Program-made: the position numbers and the translations under genes
The notes under the pieces: model-generated
Database searches by the model: none
The model's input: the letters and a program-made list of their open reading frames with translations, nothing else
Told to the model about the DNA's origin: nothing
Source of the DNA: Mogibacterium neglectum
GTDB taxonomy: Bacteria; Bacillota; Clostridia; Peptostreptococcales; Anaerovoracaceae
DNA: 64,000 bases
Direction: 5' to 3'
Assembly (NCBI RefSeq): GCF_030644205.1
Contig: NZ_CP128647.1
Coordinates: 868,001-932,000 of the forward strand
Shown: piece by piece, positions 24,988-35,229 of the stretch
Layout of the letters: each line of letters begins with the position of its first letter
How positions within the stretch are numbered: the stretch's first letter is position 1

Positions 24988-26150
24988 TAATCGTTGTCCT
25001 TTCTCTCTATCTCCCACTCCATATCTTTCACCAAATCTCGCTTTACATTCATCTTATGTGAAGCATAAAGCTGAGTCGTTGTTACTTGCTCGTGATCAAG
25101 CAGAGCCTGTACATCATAGATGGAGTTTCCGCGCCCTATGAGACTAGTTGCCGCTGTTGCACGTAGCTTGTGCGGGCTATAACCGTTGTGTTTTGTCGTG
25201 TTTAGCGCGATTGCAGTATATTTTTTTACCAGCTCTCTTATCGACCTTGAGGTCATACGTCTTCCTTGCAAAGATAGAAATAACGCATCCTCGTCAGCTT
25301 CCGTTTCTTCAGCAATCGATGAACGTTCGTTGTTGATATAACCCTGAACAGTCATTTGTACTGACTGATTAATCGGCATGCTTGATTCTTTACCTCTTTT
25401 GCGATAAATGATAAATTCGCCACGAGAGAAGTTAAATGAAGAAATGTTGAGCTGCTGAAGCTCTGAAAGTCTAAGCCCATACGTTAAGAAAAGCATCAGA
25501 ATCGCTTTGTCACGAAGCTTCGTCTTCTCCCAGTACTTGCGCTCATGTGGAGTCATGTTTGAACCAGTGCTTACTGCGTCAAGCATAATCATTACCTCAT
25601 CGTCCTGAAGTGCCTTTATCTCGCGTTCACCAGGTTTCGGAACTTTTATTGGATCAAATCCATCAGTTATGTTGTTTTCAATGAATCCATCGCGATAAAG
25701 ATGTTTAAACATGACTGATAGAGATGATTTCTTACGTGCGAGCGTCTTGTTGTTGTTCTCATAAACGATTATCTTATCACCATCATCTACAGTGTACTTG
25801 CGGCAGAAATCGATAAAGAGATTTACATCCATAGATGTTATCTCGCGGATTTCTTCAAGCTTTATATCTTTGGCAACTTCAGCATCTGTGAGAGAAGTAT
25901 TGCTTATAAGATAATCGAAGAAAAATCGAATATCTTGCAGATATGCAAGCCTAGACATAGGAAGAACATTTCCTTTTAGATATACAAAATATGAACGCAA
26001 AAAACTAGGTAGTTCGCGTTCAATTGCCTCACATTGCATATATATTTCGTTTTCCTTTTCAATCACATTATCTGGTTTGTCAGATTTATTGTGGATTTTA
26101 AGCCGCTTTGCCTCGCTGGTAGCGGCTCCAATCGTTCTTTTGATAGCCAT
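24987..26150 (-). CDS. Tyrosine recombinase, XerS-like
   Basis: 387 residues with N-terminal SAM-like core-binding domain (~45-160) and C-terminal catalytic domain. All catalytic residues are present: R227 (TYGLRLSEL), K254 (KRGKESSMPI), H327 and R330 (SPHKLRAT), H353 (LLDHEQVT) and Y362 (TTQLYAS). The extra N-terminus and the long spacer after residue 180 (ALQDDEV...PHERKYWEKTKLRDKAI) resemble XerS, the single dimer-resolution recombinase of streptococci, more than XerC/XerD. It is embedded in a core operon (miaA upstream, ynbB-like downstream, TAATG coupled), which favours a chromosomal housekeeping role over an integrase. Confidence 0.85.
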   Translation of the reverse strand: MAIKRTIGAATSEAKRLKIHNKSDKPDNVIEKENEIYMQCEAIERELPSFLRSYFVYLKGNVLPMSRLAYLQDIRFFFDYLISNTSLTDAEVAKDIKLEEIREITSMDVNLFIDFCRKYTVDDGDKIIVYENNNKTLARKKSSLSVMFKHLYRDGFIENNITDGFDPIKVPKPGEREIKALQDDEVMIMLDAVSTGSNMTPHERKYWEKTKLRDKAILMLFLTYGLRLSELQQLNISSFNFSRGEFIIYRKRGKESSMPINQSVQMTVQGYINNERSSIAEETEADEDALFLSLQGRRMTSRSIRELVKKYTAIALNTTKHNGYSPHKLRATAATSLIGRGNSIYDVQALLDHEQVTTTQLYASHKMNVKRDLVKDMEWEIERKDND

Positions 26151-26158
26151 GGTTCCAA

Positions 26159-27085
26159 TTATTTACTAGCCTCTAAAATTTCATCAACTACATTTCCAAC
26201 CATCTGTCCCTTCTGAATCTCGACCCAGTGGGCGTTTTCGTAGCGCTTAAACCACGTCAACTGACGTTTTGCATAGTGGCGAGTATTCGTTTTAATGTTA
26301 TTTACAGCTTCTTCTAGTGTAGCTTTACCGTCAAGATATGATAGGAGTTCTTTGTATCCAATACCTTTCATCGCAGGTGTTTCGCTATTATATCCTATAG
26401 ACAGAAGATGTTTAACCTCTTTGAGTAAGCCCTCTTCCATCAGCTTATCTACACGTCTATTTATACGAGTATAAAGCCATTCACGTTCCATATTAACTAT
26501 ATTAATCTTGAAATCGTACTTATTGTTAGGTTCAAGCTTATCCATTGATTCCAATTTTGAGCCTAGCTCGTAAGCTTCGATTGCCCTGATGATCTTTCTT
26601 ATGTTATTAGGGTGGATTCTTGCAGCAGCATCAGGATCTACTGCCGATAGAAGTTCAAATAGATATTCCTTACCTCTTATCTCTGCAAGGTGCTCTAGCT
26701 CTTCTCGACGCTTTAGGTTAATAGGCTTAGCTGCAAATGACATCTTGTATATAAGCGAATTTAGATATAGTCCCGTTCCACCGACAACTATTGGGGTGTT
26801 ACCGCGTACTAATATTTCATCTATCTTCTCAAATGCGAGTTCCTGATACTGCGCCACTGTTATATCGTCGGCTGGATCAACGAAACCATAGAGATGATGT
26901 GGAATAGCTTTCATATCTTTTTGAGAAGGCTTAGCACTTCCTATATCCATGTACTTATAAAGCTGGACAGAATCGCAGTTTACAATTTCCCCCTTAACTC
27001 TCTTAGCGAGATAAAGTGCAACAATGCTCTTTCCAGCGGCAGTCGGACCGCCTATTATATAAACTTTCTTATTACCTATGGTCAT
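26159..27085 (-). CDS. miaA: tRNA dimethylallyltransferase
   Basis: MiaA prenylates A37 of tRNAs that read codons starting with U. It has a P-loop GGPTAAGKS, VNCDSVQLYKYMDIGSAKP, the GTGLYLNSLIY segment and the C-terminal TRHYAKRQLTWFKR motif, all typical. Length 308 is normal. It follows mutL by 23 bases with an AGAAGGG ribosome site; mutS-mutL-miaA is a common Bacillota order. Confidence 0.96.
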   Translation of the reverse strand: MTIGNKKVYIIGGPTAAGKSIVALYLAKRVKGEIVNCDSVQLYKYMDIGSAKPSQKDMKAIPHHLYGFVDPADDITVAQYQELAFEKIDEILVRGNTPIVVGGTGLYLNSLIYKMSFAAKPINLKRREELEHLAEIRGKEYLFELLSAVDPDAAARIHPNNIRKIIRAIEAYELGSKLESMDKLEPNNKYDFKINIVNMEREWLYTRINRRVDKLMEEGLLKEVKHLLSIGYNSETPAMKGIGYKELLSYLDGKATLEEAVNNIKTNTRHYAKRQLTWFKRYENAHWVEIQKGQMVGNVVDEILEASK

Positions 27086-27108
27086 AACAATTTCCCTTCT
27101 GTATATAG

Positions 27109-29043
27109 TTAGCGCTTAAATGCGCGTGAAATTTCGGATAGAGTAAACCTGATGAATGTAGGTCTTCCATGAGGACAGCTGAATGGATTGACGCAGTTCT
27201 TCAATTGCTCGAGTAGTTCCTCAATCTCCATAATGCTGAGCTTATTATTTCCCTTTACAGCAGCTTTGCACGAACGCATGATAAGTTTATCGACAACGGT
27301 CGTATTTCCTCTATCGGATCTTGATTCTGGATCTTCTATGTATGTGTGAAGAAAAAGCTCTGCTTCACCTCTGTCCATGTAGGTTGGAATCCCTCTAACG
27401 ATAAAAGTGTTATTTCCAAAATCATCGATATCGAAACCAAGCTTGATAAGATCATCCATCCAGAATCTTTCAGCACCGTATATATCACTCGATGTCTCAA
27501 GAGAAAAAGGCATAAGCATCGGTTGCGATACGTGTTCTGAGTCATTGTACATATTGATAAAACGCTCATACATTATACGCTCATGTGCAGCATGTTGATC
27601 AACTAGATATGCCACATCATTTGACTGCATGATAATATAGGTGTCAAATAGGTATCCCTTATATACTAATGATTCAAAATCAAATGCTTTTGCGGCAGGC
27701 GCTTTAAGTTGAATTTGCTTTTTTATTATAACATTATCTTTGTCAATATCATTGATTTTTAATTTTTGATTTACAATATCAAAACTATCTTTCTGCTGTG
27801 TATCATCTAAAAAAATCTCTTTAGAATCATAGTTATCTCCAGAGGAAGTATGTTTATTAGAATCATAGGATTCATCATTATCTGATACTCGTGTTTTCGA
27901 TTCCAAATAAGTCTTGATATCAAGCTGAGCGCTTGTATCTTCATTCTTATCGGTAAAAGAAGTATGAGTGTCTGATGCTCCAGATGTGTTTGTCCCTGAA
28001 GAGGCTTTGTCATTCACGGCCGAAGATGAAAATATATCAGAACTACATTCGGATCTAAGGCCCATTGCTGAAGGAATTGTATTCTCTGAATTAATTACAC
28101 GTTTAATAGCATTTTCAATATCTTTGACTATATCATTTTCCTGCAGGAATTTTATTTCTTTCTTGTTGGGATGTATATTAACATCTATAGTTTCTGGGTT
28201 AACTTCGAGAAACAAGATGCAAATCGGATAACCGGAGAATACTCTATCTCCATATCCTTTTGTAATACCCTTTTCGATAGTAGAGCTGCTGATATATCTG
28301 CCATTAACGAAGAAAATCTGTCCTCTTTTATTACTCTTTGTACTTCCTGGATCTGAGATAAATCCATGAACATAATCACCATTAATTTCTATTAATTCGC
28401 GGTAAGATGGATATATAGACTGAATAGTAGTTAGTATATCTCCAGTACCAGGTGTTGCAATAACTGTCTGTTTGTTGTTGATAAGTCTGAAAGCAATGTT
28501 CGAATAATAGATGGCCAACTTCTGAATCATATCAATGATTACAGTAGCTTCAGCAGCATCGCTCTTCATGAATTTTCGCCTAGCCGGAGTATTGTAAAAT
28601 ACGTCCTCAACCACCATGGTGGTTCCGGTATTCATGCCTGTTTTCTCTAAGCCTACAGTGGTTCCACCCTGCATTTTAAGCTTAGTGCCAAGTTCGGAAT
28701 CTGCTGTCTTTGTATAAACTGTAAGTCTTGAGATAGCAGTAATGCTAGCTAATGCTTCACCTCTGAAGCCAAGGGTATTTATGTGATCTAGATCACTTAG
28801 TTTTGAAATCTTACCTGTTGCGTGTCTTTCAAATGCTAGCTCAACTTCATCGGTAGCTATTCCTGAACCATTATCGGTTACTCTGATGTATGATTTACCA
28901 CCATTCTTGATTTCGATTACTATCTGTGAGGAGTCGGCGTCAATAGAGTTCTCGATTAGCTCTTTGACAATTGAAAGCGGGCGTTCAATAACCTCACCTG
29001 CAGCTATTTTATCAGCGATAAACTCATCAAGGATTCTTATCAT
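27109..29043 (-). CDS. mutL: DNA mismatch repair protein MutL (endonuclease type)
   Basis: 644 residues. The N-terminal GHKL ATPase shows IAAGEVIERPLSIVKELIENS(ID), DNGSGI and TLGFRGEALASI. A long, low-complexity linker (~310-440, rich in Ser, Asp, Asn) follows. The C-terminal domain has the endonuclease motif DQHAAHERIMYE and the zinc-site region CPHGRPT. Such MutL proteins nick the new strand themselves, as expected in an organism without MutH. It lies 12 bases after mutS with a TAGGTAGGAGT site. Confidence 0.96.
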   Translation of the reverse strand: MIRILDEFIADKIAAGEVIERPLSIVKELIENSIDADSSQIVIEIKNGGKSYIRVTDNGSGIATDEVELAFERHATGKISKLSDLDHINTLGFRGEALASITAISRLTVYTKTADSELGTKLKMQGGTTVGLEKTGMNTGTTMVVEDVFYNTPARRKFMKSDAAEATVIIDMIQKLAIYYSNIAFRLINNKQTVIATPGTGDILTTIQSIYPSYRELIEINGDYVHGFISDPGSTKSNKRGQIFFVNGRYISSSTIEKGITKGYGDRVFSGYPICILFLEVNPETIDVNIHPNKKEIKFLQENDIVKDIENAIKRVINSENTIPSAMGLRSECSSDIFSSSAVNDKASSGTNTSGASDTHTSFTDKNEDTSAQLDIKTYLESKTRVSDNDESYDSNKHTSSGDNYDSKEIFLDDTQQKDSFDIVNQKLKINDIDKDNVIIKKQIQLKAPAAKAFDFESLVYKGYLFDTYIIMQSNDVAYLVDQHAAHERIMYERFINMYNDSEHVSQPMLMPFSLETSSDIYGAERFWMDDLIKLGFDIDDFGNNTFIVRGIPTYMDRGEAELFLHTYIEDPESRSDRGNTTVVDKLIMRSCKAAVKGNNKLSIMEIEELLEQLKNCVNPFSCPHGRPTFIRFTLSEISRAFKR

Positions 29044-29055
29044 CGTTACTCCTAC

Positions 29056-31653
29056 CTAATCTAATTTTTCCTGAATTTCTTTTAGTATTAACATAGCTTC
29101 CATCGGTGTGATGTTATCAAGATTTATATCTTTGATTTCATCTATAACTTCGTCGTACTCTTTCTCTTCTTCTGCAATGACGTTCTGACCGAAGAATGAT
29201 ATTTGATCACTCGATAATGGCGATGTATTAGATCCAGCCTCAAGTTCCCTAAGCTTTGAAGCAGCTTTTTTGCGAATTTCAGATGGGATTCCGGCAATCT
29301 TTGCAACATGAATACCATAACTCTTACTAGCTGGTTGCTCCGTTATCTTATGTAAAAATACTATATCGCTGCCCTGCTCACTTACGGAGACAGAGAGATT
29401 CTTTACGTTTGCGTACTTGCTTTCGAGCACCGTTAACTCGTGATAGTGAGTAGCGAACATGGTCCGAATACAGTTTCCTGGTTTTGACAAATATTCTATA
29501 GTAGCCCATGCAATTGAAAGACCATCGAAAGTACTCGTACCCCTGCCAATTTCATCGAGTATGATAAGACTACGCTCTGTTGCATTTCTAAGGATATTCG
29601 CAAGCTCGCTCATCTCTATGTAGAAAGTAGATTGCCCATGAGATAAATTATCGGATGCACCTATTCGGGTGAACACTCTATCTACTGCACCAATATGTGC
29701 ATGTTCACAAGGAACAAACGATCCGATTTGTGCCATCAGCACTATTATTGCAGTTTGGCGCATATAAGTAGATTTACCAGACATATTAGGACCTGTAATA
29801 ATCAGCATGCTGCGTGATACCGTATCAAGTAGCGTGCTATTTGATACGAATAGTCCTTCTCCTATCATCTGTTCTACTGCCGGGTGACGACCTTCCTTAA
29901 TATCTATGACATTTGAATTATCGACAATAGGCTTTACGTAACCATATCTTGAGGCCACATCGGCAAGAGAAGTTAACACATCGAGAAGTGCTACGGAAGC
30001 AGATGCCATTTGAAGTCTCGCAAAATAAGGCTCAATAGAAGATCTAATCTCTTTAAAAATCTCATATTCTATATTATTAATTTTAGCCTCCGCTGATAAG
30101 ACAAGACTCTCCTTCTCCTTTAGCTCAGGTGTTATATATCTTTCGTTATTAACTAGTGTTTGTTTTCTTATATAGTCATCCGGAACAAGCGGAAGATTAG
30201 ATTTACTAATATCAATATAGTATCCAAATACTTTATTGAATCCAACTTTCAGGTTCTTAATACCTGTACGCTCTTTTTCTCTAGTTTCAAGACCTGTAAT
30301 CCACTCCTTTGCATCTTTGATTGATAATTTTAGATTATCAAGTTCTTCAGAGTAACCAGGTTTAATTAGTTCTCCATCCGTGATCGTAAATGGTGGCTCT
30401 TCAACGATAGAACTCTCGATAAGATTCTCTAGTTCGGAAAAATCATCAAGAGATGAATAGATCTCATTTAGTAGAGACGTATTGATATTAAGGAGCTCTT
30501 CCTTTATTGACGGGAGCTCTCTGAGAGTAGTCTTAAGTGCTATTAGATCTTTGCCATTAGCTCTCATGCTAGCTATTCTAGCTGTTAGACGCTCAAAATC
30601 ATATACATGCTTGAGTGATGATACTATATTCGCCCTATTAAGTGGCAAATCAACTAGTGCTTCAACAGCATCTAACCTTTTATTGATTGAATCGCTATCC
30701 TTGAGAGGTTCTTTAATAAATCTTCTGATAAGTCTCCCACCCATCGCGGTATGAGTCTTATCTAAAACGTCAAGTAAAGATCCCTTTTGGCTCTGATTAT
30801 ATTGTGTTTCTAGCAGCTCAAGATTTCGCATAGTTGCTCTATCTAGAATCATGCTTAGACCAGGTTCCTTTAAAATTAAATGGTTAATCTGTGGAGACGC
30901 ATGCTTTTCAGTTTCCATCAGATACAGGAGAAGCGCTCCGGAAGCAATCGTAACCTCTCTTTTATCCTGTATGTCAAGAGGTATGAGTGAAGTTACTTCA
31001 AATTGTGACATCAGCATATCTTCACAAGATGAATATTTGAAATAAGATTCATCTATAGAGTTTATATAAGTATGAGGTGATGCCTTGGAATATTTATCGA
31101 TAAAGTCTGAAGAGGTTTCATCAAAGTAAATAATTTCCTTTGGGGCTATTCTTGAAAGTTCTGAGATTAACTGCTCGTTTTCATGATTTTCGCGGACTTC
31201 AAGTGCTGTAAACTCTCCGGTGGTAATATCGGTGTATGCTATTCCACTTGTTTTTTTAGTAATGTATACAGAGGCTAAGTATAAGTTGTCCTTAGCATTT
31301 GTAGACTCATCTATATCAATTGTTCCGGGGGTAATTATTCTGATTACTTCTCTCTTTACAATGCCTTTTGCCTCTTTTGGGTCTTCTACCTGTTCACAAA
31401 TTGCAACTTTGTATCCTTTCGCTACGAGTTTAGAGATATATGAATTTGCAGCATGGAAAGGGACACCACACATAGGTGCCCTCTCTTCAAGACCGCAATT
31501 CCTGCCAGTTAACGTTAGTTCCAATTCACGTGATGTTGTCAGAGCATCGTCAAAGAAAAGCTCGTAAAAGTCTCCTAGTCTATACATTAGTAGGCAGTCT
31601 TTGTACTGTTCTTTTATGTCGAAATATTGTTTCATCATCGGTGAAAGACCCAT
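29056..31653 (-). CDS. mutS: DNA mismatch recognition protein MutS
   Basis: 865 residues from ATG 31653 (MGLSPMMKQYFDIK), preferred because AAGGGGG lies 7 bases before it; an in-frame ATG at 31671 has the purine-rich site downstream of it. Domains: mismatch-binding N-terminus (YRLGDFYELFFDDA, with F and E of the wedge motif), connector, lever/clamp, and C-terminal ABC ATPase with GPNMSGKSTYMRQ and DEIGRGTSTFDG. It works with the MutL encoded next. Confidence 0.97.
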   Translation of the reverse strand: MGLSPMMKQYFDIKEQYKDCLLMYRLGDFYELFFDDALTTSRELELTLTGRNCGLEERAPMCGVPFHAANSYISKLVAKGYKVAICEQVEDPKEAKGIVKREVIRIITPGTIDIDESTNAKDNLYLASVYITKKTSGIAYTDITTGEFTALEVRENHENEQLISELSRIAPKEIIYFDETSSDFIDKYSKASPHTYINSIDESYFKYSSCEDMLMSQFEVTSLIPLDIQDKREVTIASGALLLYLMETEKHASPQINHLILKEPGLSMILDRATMRNLELLETQYNQSQKGSLLDVLDKTHTAMGGRLIRRFIKEPLKDSDSINKRLDAVEALVDLPLNRANIVSSLKHVYDFERLTARIASMRANGKDLIALKTTLRELPSIKEELLNINTSLLNEIYSSLDDFSELENLIESSIVEEPPFTITDGELIKPGYSEELDNLKLSIKDAKEWITGLETREKERTGIKNLKVGFNKVFGYYIDISKSNLPLVPDDYIRKQTLVNNERYITPELKEKESLVLSAEAKINNIEYEIFKEIRSSIEPYFARLQMASASVALLDVLTSLADVASRYGYVKPIVDNSNVIDIKEGRHPAVEQMIGEGLFVSNSTLLDTVSRSMLIITGPNMSGKSTYMRQTAIIVLMAQIGSFVPCEHAHIGAVDRVFTRIGASDNLSHGQSTFYIEMSELANILRNATERSLIILDEIGRGTSTFDGLSIAWATIEYLSKPGNCIRTMFATHYHELTVLESKYANVKNLSVSVSEQGSDIVFLHKITEQPASKSYGIHVAKIAGIPSEIRKKAASKLRELEAGSNTSPLSSDQISFFGQNVIAEEEKEYDEVIDEIKDINLDNITPMEAMLILKEIQEKLD

Positions 31654-31672
31654 GATTTCCCCCTTTTTCATG

Positions 31673-32467
31673 TTAACAATCGAGCTCCCTGTGAGCTATA
31701 TTTACAATCTCCTGAGGTAAGACTTTCTCGGACGGTTCAGTCTTCTTAAGATATAGTAGATATTCAATATTACCTTTAGTCCCCTTGACAGGAGAATAAT
31801 CTAATCCATGTGGATATAGACCATTGACTGCAGCATATCCGATGACCTTATCTATAACCTCGACGTGAACTTTCTTATCACGCACGATACCTTTCTTTCC
31901 TACCTGTGCCCTACCTGCTTCAAACTGAGGCTTAATGAGACACATAATTGATCCAGTATCTTTGAGAAGTTCAGCTGCTACTGGAAACATATGCCTCAAA
32001 GAAATAAATGAAACATCGATGGAGATAAAATCTATTGGCTCTTCGATAAGACTTGTATCGAGATAACGAATATTTGTTTTCTCCATGTTGATTACTCGTG
32101 GATTAACACGAAGCTTATAGTCGAGCTGACCATAACCTACATCTAGGGCATAGACCTTCAATGCACCGTTCATGAGCATACAGTCTGTAAATCCACCTGT
32201 TGAAGCCCCCATATCGACAGTGTAAAATCCTTCGAGATTAATATCAAACGATTCTATAGCCTTCTCTAGTTTAAGACCACCACGGCTAACATATTTAAGG
32301 AGCTTATCCTTTACGTTAAATTCGCTATTTACATCGAATTTCTGACCAGACTTAGTCTCAACAACACCATCAACGGTAACAAGTCCAGCCATGATTGTAC
32401 GTTTTGCATTATCACGTGATGAAGCAAGCCCCATATTTACAAGTATGACATCAAGCCTTTCTTTCAA
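31673..32467 (-). CDS. tlyA: TlyA family rRNA 2'-O-methyltransferase / hemolysin
   Basis: 264 residues. The N-terminal S4 RNA-binding domain (MKERLDVILVNMGLASSRDNAKRTIMAG) is followed by an FtsJ-like methyltransferase with SAM motif VDMGASTGGFTDCML. TlyA methylates ribosomal RNA cytidines in some bacteria and affects capreomycin sensitivity. The start is TTG at 32467 with AAGGAGCA upstream, overlapping the dxs end by 17 bases, so it is probably coupled to dxs. Confidence 0.93.
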   Translation of the reverse strand: MKERLDVILVNMGLASSRDNAKRTIMAGLVTVDGVVETKSGQKFDVNSEFNVKDKLLKYVSRGGLKLEKAIESFDINLEGFYTVDMGASTGGFTDCMLMNGALKVYALDVGYGQLDYKLRVNPRVINMEKTNIRYLDTSLIEEPIDFISIDVSFISLRHMFPVAAELLKDTGSIMCLIKPQFEAGRAQVGKKGIVRDKKVHVEVIDKVIGYAAVNGLYPHGLDYSPVKGTKGNIEYLLYLKKTEPSEKVLPQEIVNIAHRELDC

Positions 32468-34328
32468 AGTATTCAGTTGCTCCTTTCACTATGTCATTAG
32501 ACGTGATTCCGCATTCGATTCGAAGCTGATCCACAGAACCTTGTTCGATGAACTTGTTTGGAACACCCAACGTAATTAACCCATAATTATTTCCTGCCTC
32601 AATTGCTTTAGCAGCAAATAATTCTCCAAATCCTCCGCGAATAACGTTATCCTCTATGGTAATTACAAGCTTAGTATCTATTTTAGCAAGGTCTTCTTCA
32701 AATGGACTAACGACACATACGTTTGTAACACCAACATTGTAACCCATTACCATTAGTTCCCGTGCAGCTTCAAGTGTGGTATCAAGCATATTTCCAACTG
32801 CAAATATTGTAATATCAGAGCCTTCGGAAAGCTTAATATTTTTACCCACAAAGGCTTTTAGCTTGAGATGATCGAATTTGGATGTACCACGAGGATACCG
32901 GATAGCAACTGGAGAACTCATGTCATTTATAGCATACTCAAGCATCTCTTCTAACTGGGTTCCATCTGCTGGTGCGAACACGGTCATATTAGGGATACTT
33001 GAAAGGTAACTAAGGTCGAAAATACCATGATGAGTTTCACCGTCTGCACCGACAAGTCCAGCTCTATCAACGCCAAATACAACATGCTGATTCTGGATAC
33101 AGACATCTTCAATAATTTGGTCATAAGCTCTCTGTAAAAATGATGAATATATAGGTACAACTGGAATCATGCCTGCTTTTGCAAGTCCTGCGGCAAATAG
33201 TACAGCATGTTGTTCAGCTATACCGACATCAAAGAAACGATTTGGAAGCTCATCATAAAATGGACCTAGCCCTGTAGCAGTTCCCATAGCTGCTGTAATA
33301 GCAACTATTCGTTTATCTTCTTTTGCTAACTCTAGTAACTTATTACCAAATACTTCTGAGAATGAAACCTCACCCGACGGGCTATTCGACGATAATAAAT
33401 TACCGTCATCAATACTGAATGGGCCGACTCCGTGGAATTTTCTAGGAAATTTTTCAGACCATGAATAGCCCTTTCCTTTTGTTGTAATTACATGAACAAG
33501 AGTTGGTCCATCGACTGCGTTTGCTGCATTAAATGCTTCTATGAGCTTAGGGATGTCATATCCATCAATAGGACCAATATACTTAATTCCCAGTTCCTCG
33601 AAAAGTATTCCTTGTTGATCGAGCACAGAAAGCTTAATCCGCGATTTTGTACGGCTTATTCCGTTAGAAATAGATTTTCCTATAAGCGGAACTCTATCTA
33701 ATGATGTTCGAACGGATTTTTTTACATTTATGTAACTAGAAGAACTACGAAGCCGTTGCAAATGCTTTGATATAGCTCCCACGTTGTGTGCGATAGACAT
33801 ACCGTTATCATTCAGTATTATTCGTACCCTAAGCCTGTTAGAACCGATGTTATTTAAAGCTTCATAAACCAATCCACCGGTCATGGCGCCATCTCCTATT
33901 AGAGCAACTACTTCGTTGTCATCTCCTCTTAAGTTACGAGCCACAGCATAGCCAGCTGCCGCACCAAGTGAAGTACTGCTGTGACCAGTATCGTAAGCGT
34001 CATGCACGCTTTCATATGCCTTTGGAAAACCGCTTAGCCCTTTAAACTTACGCAGTTTATCAAATTGATCAGCTCTACCGGTAAGTATTTTATGGACATA
34101 AGTTTGATGACCGACATCATAGATCATTTTGTCATTTGGGCTGTTATAAACTCTATGCATGGCAACAGTAAGCTCAACTACACCGAGATTTGATGCAAGA
34201 TGTCCACCTGTCTTAGAGACTTTCTGAATCAAAAATTCCCTAATGTCATTACATAATTGCTCGAGTTGATTCTCGTCAGCTGATTTTATAATAGATATCA
34301 GATCTTCATGTTCAAGATCGTATTTCAT
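32451..34328 (-). CDS. dxs: 1-deoxy-D-xylulose-5-phosphate synthase
   Basis: The first enzyme of the MEP isoprenoid pathway, joining pyruvate and glyceraldehyde-3-phosphate with TPP. 625 residues with ASNLGVVELTVAMH, the GDGAMTGGLVYEALNN TPP site and the pyrimidine region DVGIAEQHAVLFAAG. It is joined to the prenyl synthase gene by TAATG with GAGGAGAG as ribosome site. It completes an isoprenoid pair, and Dxs product also feeds thiamine and PLP synthesis where those pathways exist. Confidence 0.97.
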   Translation of the reverse strand: MKYDLEHEDLISIIKSADENQLEQLCNDIREFLIQKVSKTGGHLASNLGVVELTVAMHRVYNSPNDKMIYDVGHQTYVHKILTGRADQFDKLRKFKGLSGFPKAYESVHDAYDTGHSSTSLGAAAGYAVARNLRGDDNEVVALIGDGAMTGGLVYEALNNIGSNRLRVRIILNDNGMSIAHNVGAISKHLQRLRSSSSYINVKKSVRTSLDRVPLIGKSISNGISRTKSRIKLSVLDQQGILFEELGIKYIGPIDGYDIPKLIEAFNAANAVDGPTLVHVITTKGKGYSWSEKFPRKFHGVGPFSIDDGNLLSSNSPSGEVSFSEVFGNKLLELAKEDKRIVAITAAMGTATGLGPFYDELPNRFFDVGIAEQHAVLFAAGLAKAGMIPVVPIYSSFLQRAYDQIIEDVCIQNQHVVFGVDRAGLVGADGETHHGIFDLSYLSSIPNMTVFAPADGTQLEEMLEYAINDMSSPVAIRYPRGTSKFDHLKLKAFVGKNIKLSEGSDITIFAVGNMLDTTLEAARELMVMGYNVGVTNVCVVSPFEEDLAKIDTKLVITIEDNVIRGGFGELFAAKAIEAGNNYGLITLGVPNKFIEQGSVDQLRIECGITSNDIVKGATEYFERKA

Positions 34329-35221
34329 TATGCTCTCCTCTGTTCCAGCTTAAGAGCTAGATCCGTAAAGAATTTTTTATCTGGTGCTTCAAATCTTTCG
34401 ATTGATTCGATAGCTGTGACTGTAAGCCTGTGAAGCTCTTGGCGAGCTTGCTCTATACCATTAACTATGGCAAAGTTTGCTTTCTCCTGTTGAGAGTCCT
34501 TTCCAGGTGTCTTACCGAGGTCTTCTGCGGAACCTATCATATCTAGAATATCATCTGATATCTGGAAAGCTTTACCGATGCATCTAGCATAAACGGTGAA
34601 TGCATCAACGATTTCCTTTTCAGCTCCGCCGATGCCTAGTCCGGCGATGATGGGTGCGCTGATAAGAGCCCCTGTCTTATTCTCCTCAATAAAGTCAACG
34701 AACTCATGTGAGCAGTCTTTATTGTTATTTTTCACATCAACAACTTGGCCGGTAATCATTCCATTGACACCTGCGGCCTTTGCAATTGCAAGTCCTGCGT
34801 AACAGTGCCTCTTAAGCTTGGAAGGATTATCAAAGTGATAAGTAAAATCCTTGAACATGAGTTCCATAGCAGTATTTAAAAGTGCATCACCGCCTAGGAT
34901 CGCGATATCTTCGCCAAATACTTTATGGTTAGTTGGATTACCACGACGTAAGTCATCATCATCCATCGCAGGTAAATCATCGTGAATGAGTGAATACGTA
35001 TGAATATATTCAATAGCACATGCATATGGAAGAGCTTCATATATATCCCCTCCTGCAAAATCACATGCGGCCAATAGCATCACTGGACGTAGTCGTTTAC
35101 CTCCGCCCATAACACTATATTTCATAGAATCAAAAAGAATTTTAGCTTTAGTATCAATCTTAGGAATGTAATCGAGCAAATGCTTTTCGATAATCGCTTT
35201 ATATTCGTCGTAACTATACAT
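34328..35221 (-). CDS. ispA: Short-chain polyprenyl diphosphate synthase (farnesyl/geranyl type)
   Basis: 297 residues of the trans-isoprenyl synthase family. The two aspartate-rich motifs are present: DDLPAMDDDDLRRG (first) and DDILD (second), plus GGKRLRPVM near the N-terminus. The short length and the residues before the first motif (YIHTYSLIHDDL) point to a C15 (FPP) product for undecaprenyl phosphate synthesis, though chain length cannot be fixed by eye. It follows xseB, as in many Bacillota. Confidence 0.92.
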   Translation of the reverse strand: MYSYDEYKAIIEKHLLDYIPKIDTKAKILFDSMKYSVMGGGKRLRPVMLLAACDFAGGDIYEALPYACAIEYIHTYSLIHDDLPAMDDDDLRRGNPTNHKVFGEDIAILGGDALLNTAMELMFKDFTYHFDNPSKLKRHCYAGLAIAKAAGVNGMITGQVVDVKNNNKDCSHEFVDFIEENKTGALISAPIIAGLGIGGAEKEIVDAFTVYARCIGKAFQISDDILDMIGSAEDLGKTPGKDSQQEKANFAIVNGIEQARQELHRLTVTAIESIERFEAPDKKFFTDLALKLEQRRA

Positions 35222-35229
35222 GTTGGTCT

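Noticed and set aside
24987-26150. Integrase of a mobile element.
   Set aside because: No attachment repeats, phage or conjugation genes nearby; it is tightly coupled within a core operon.
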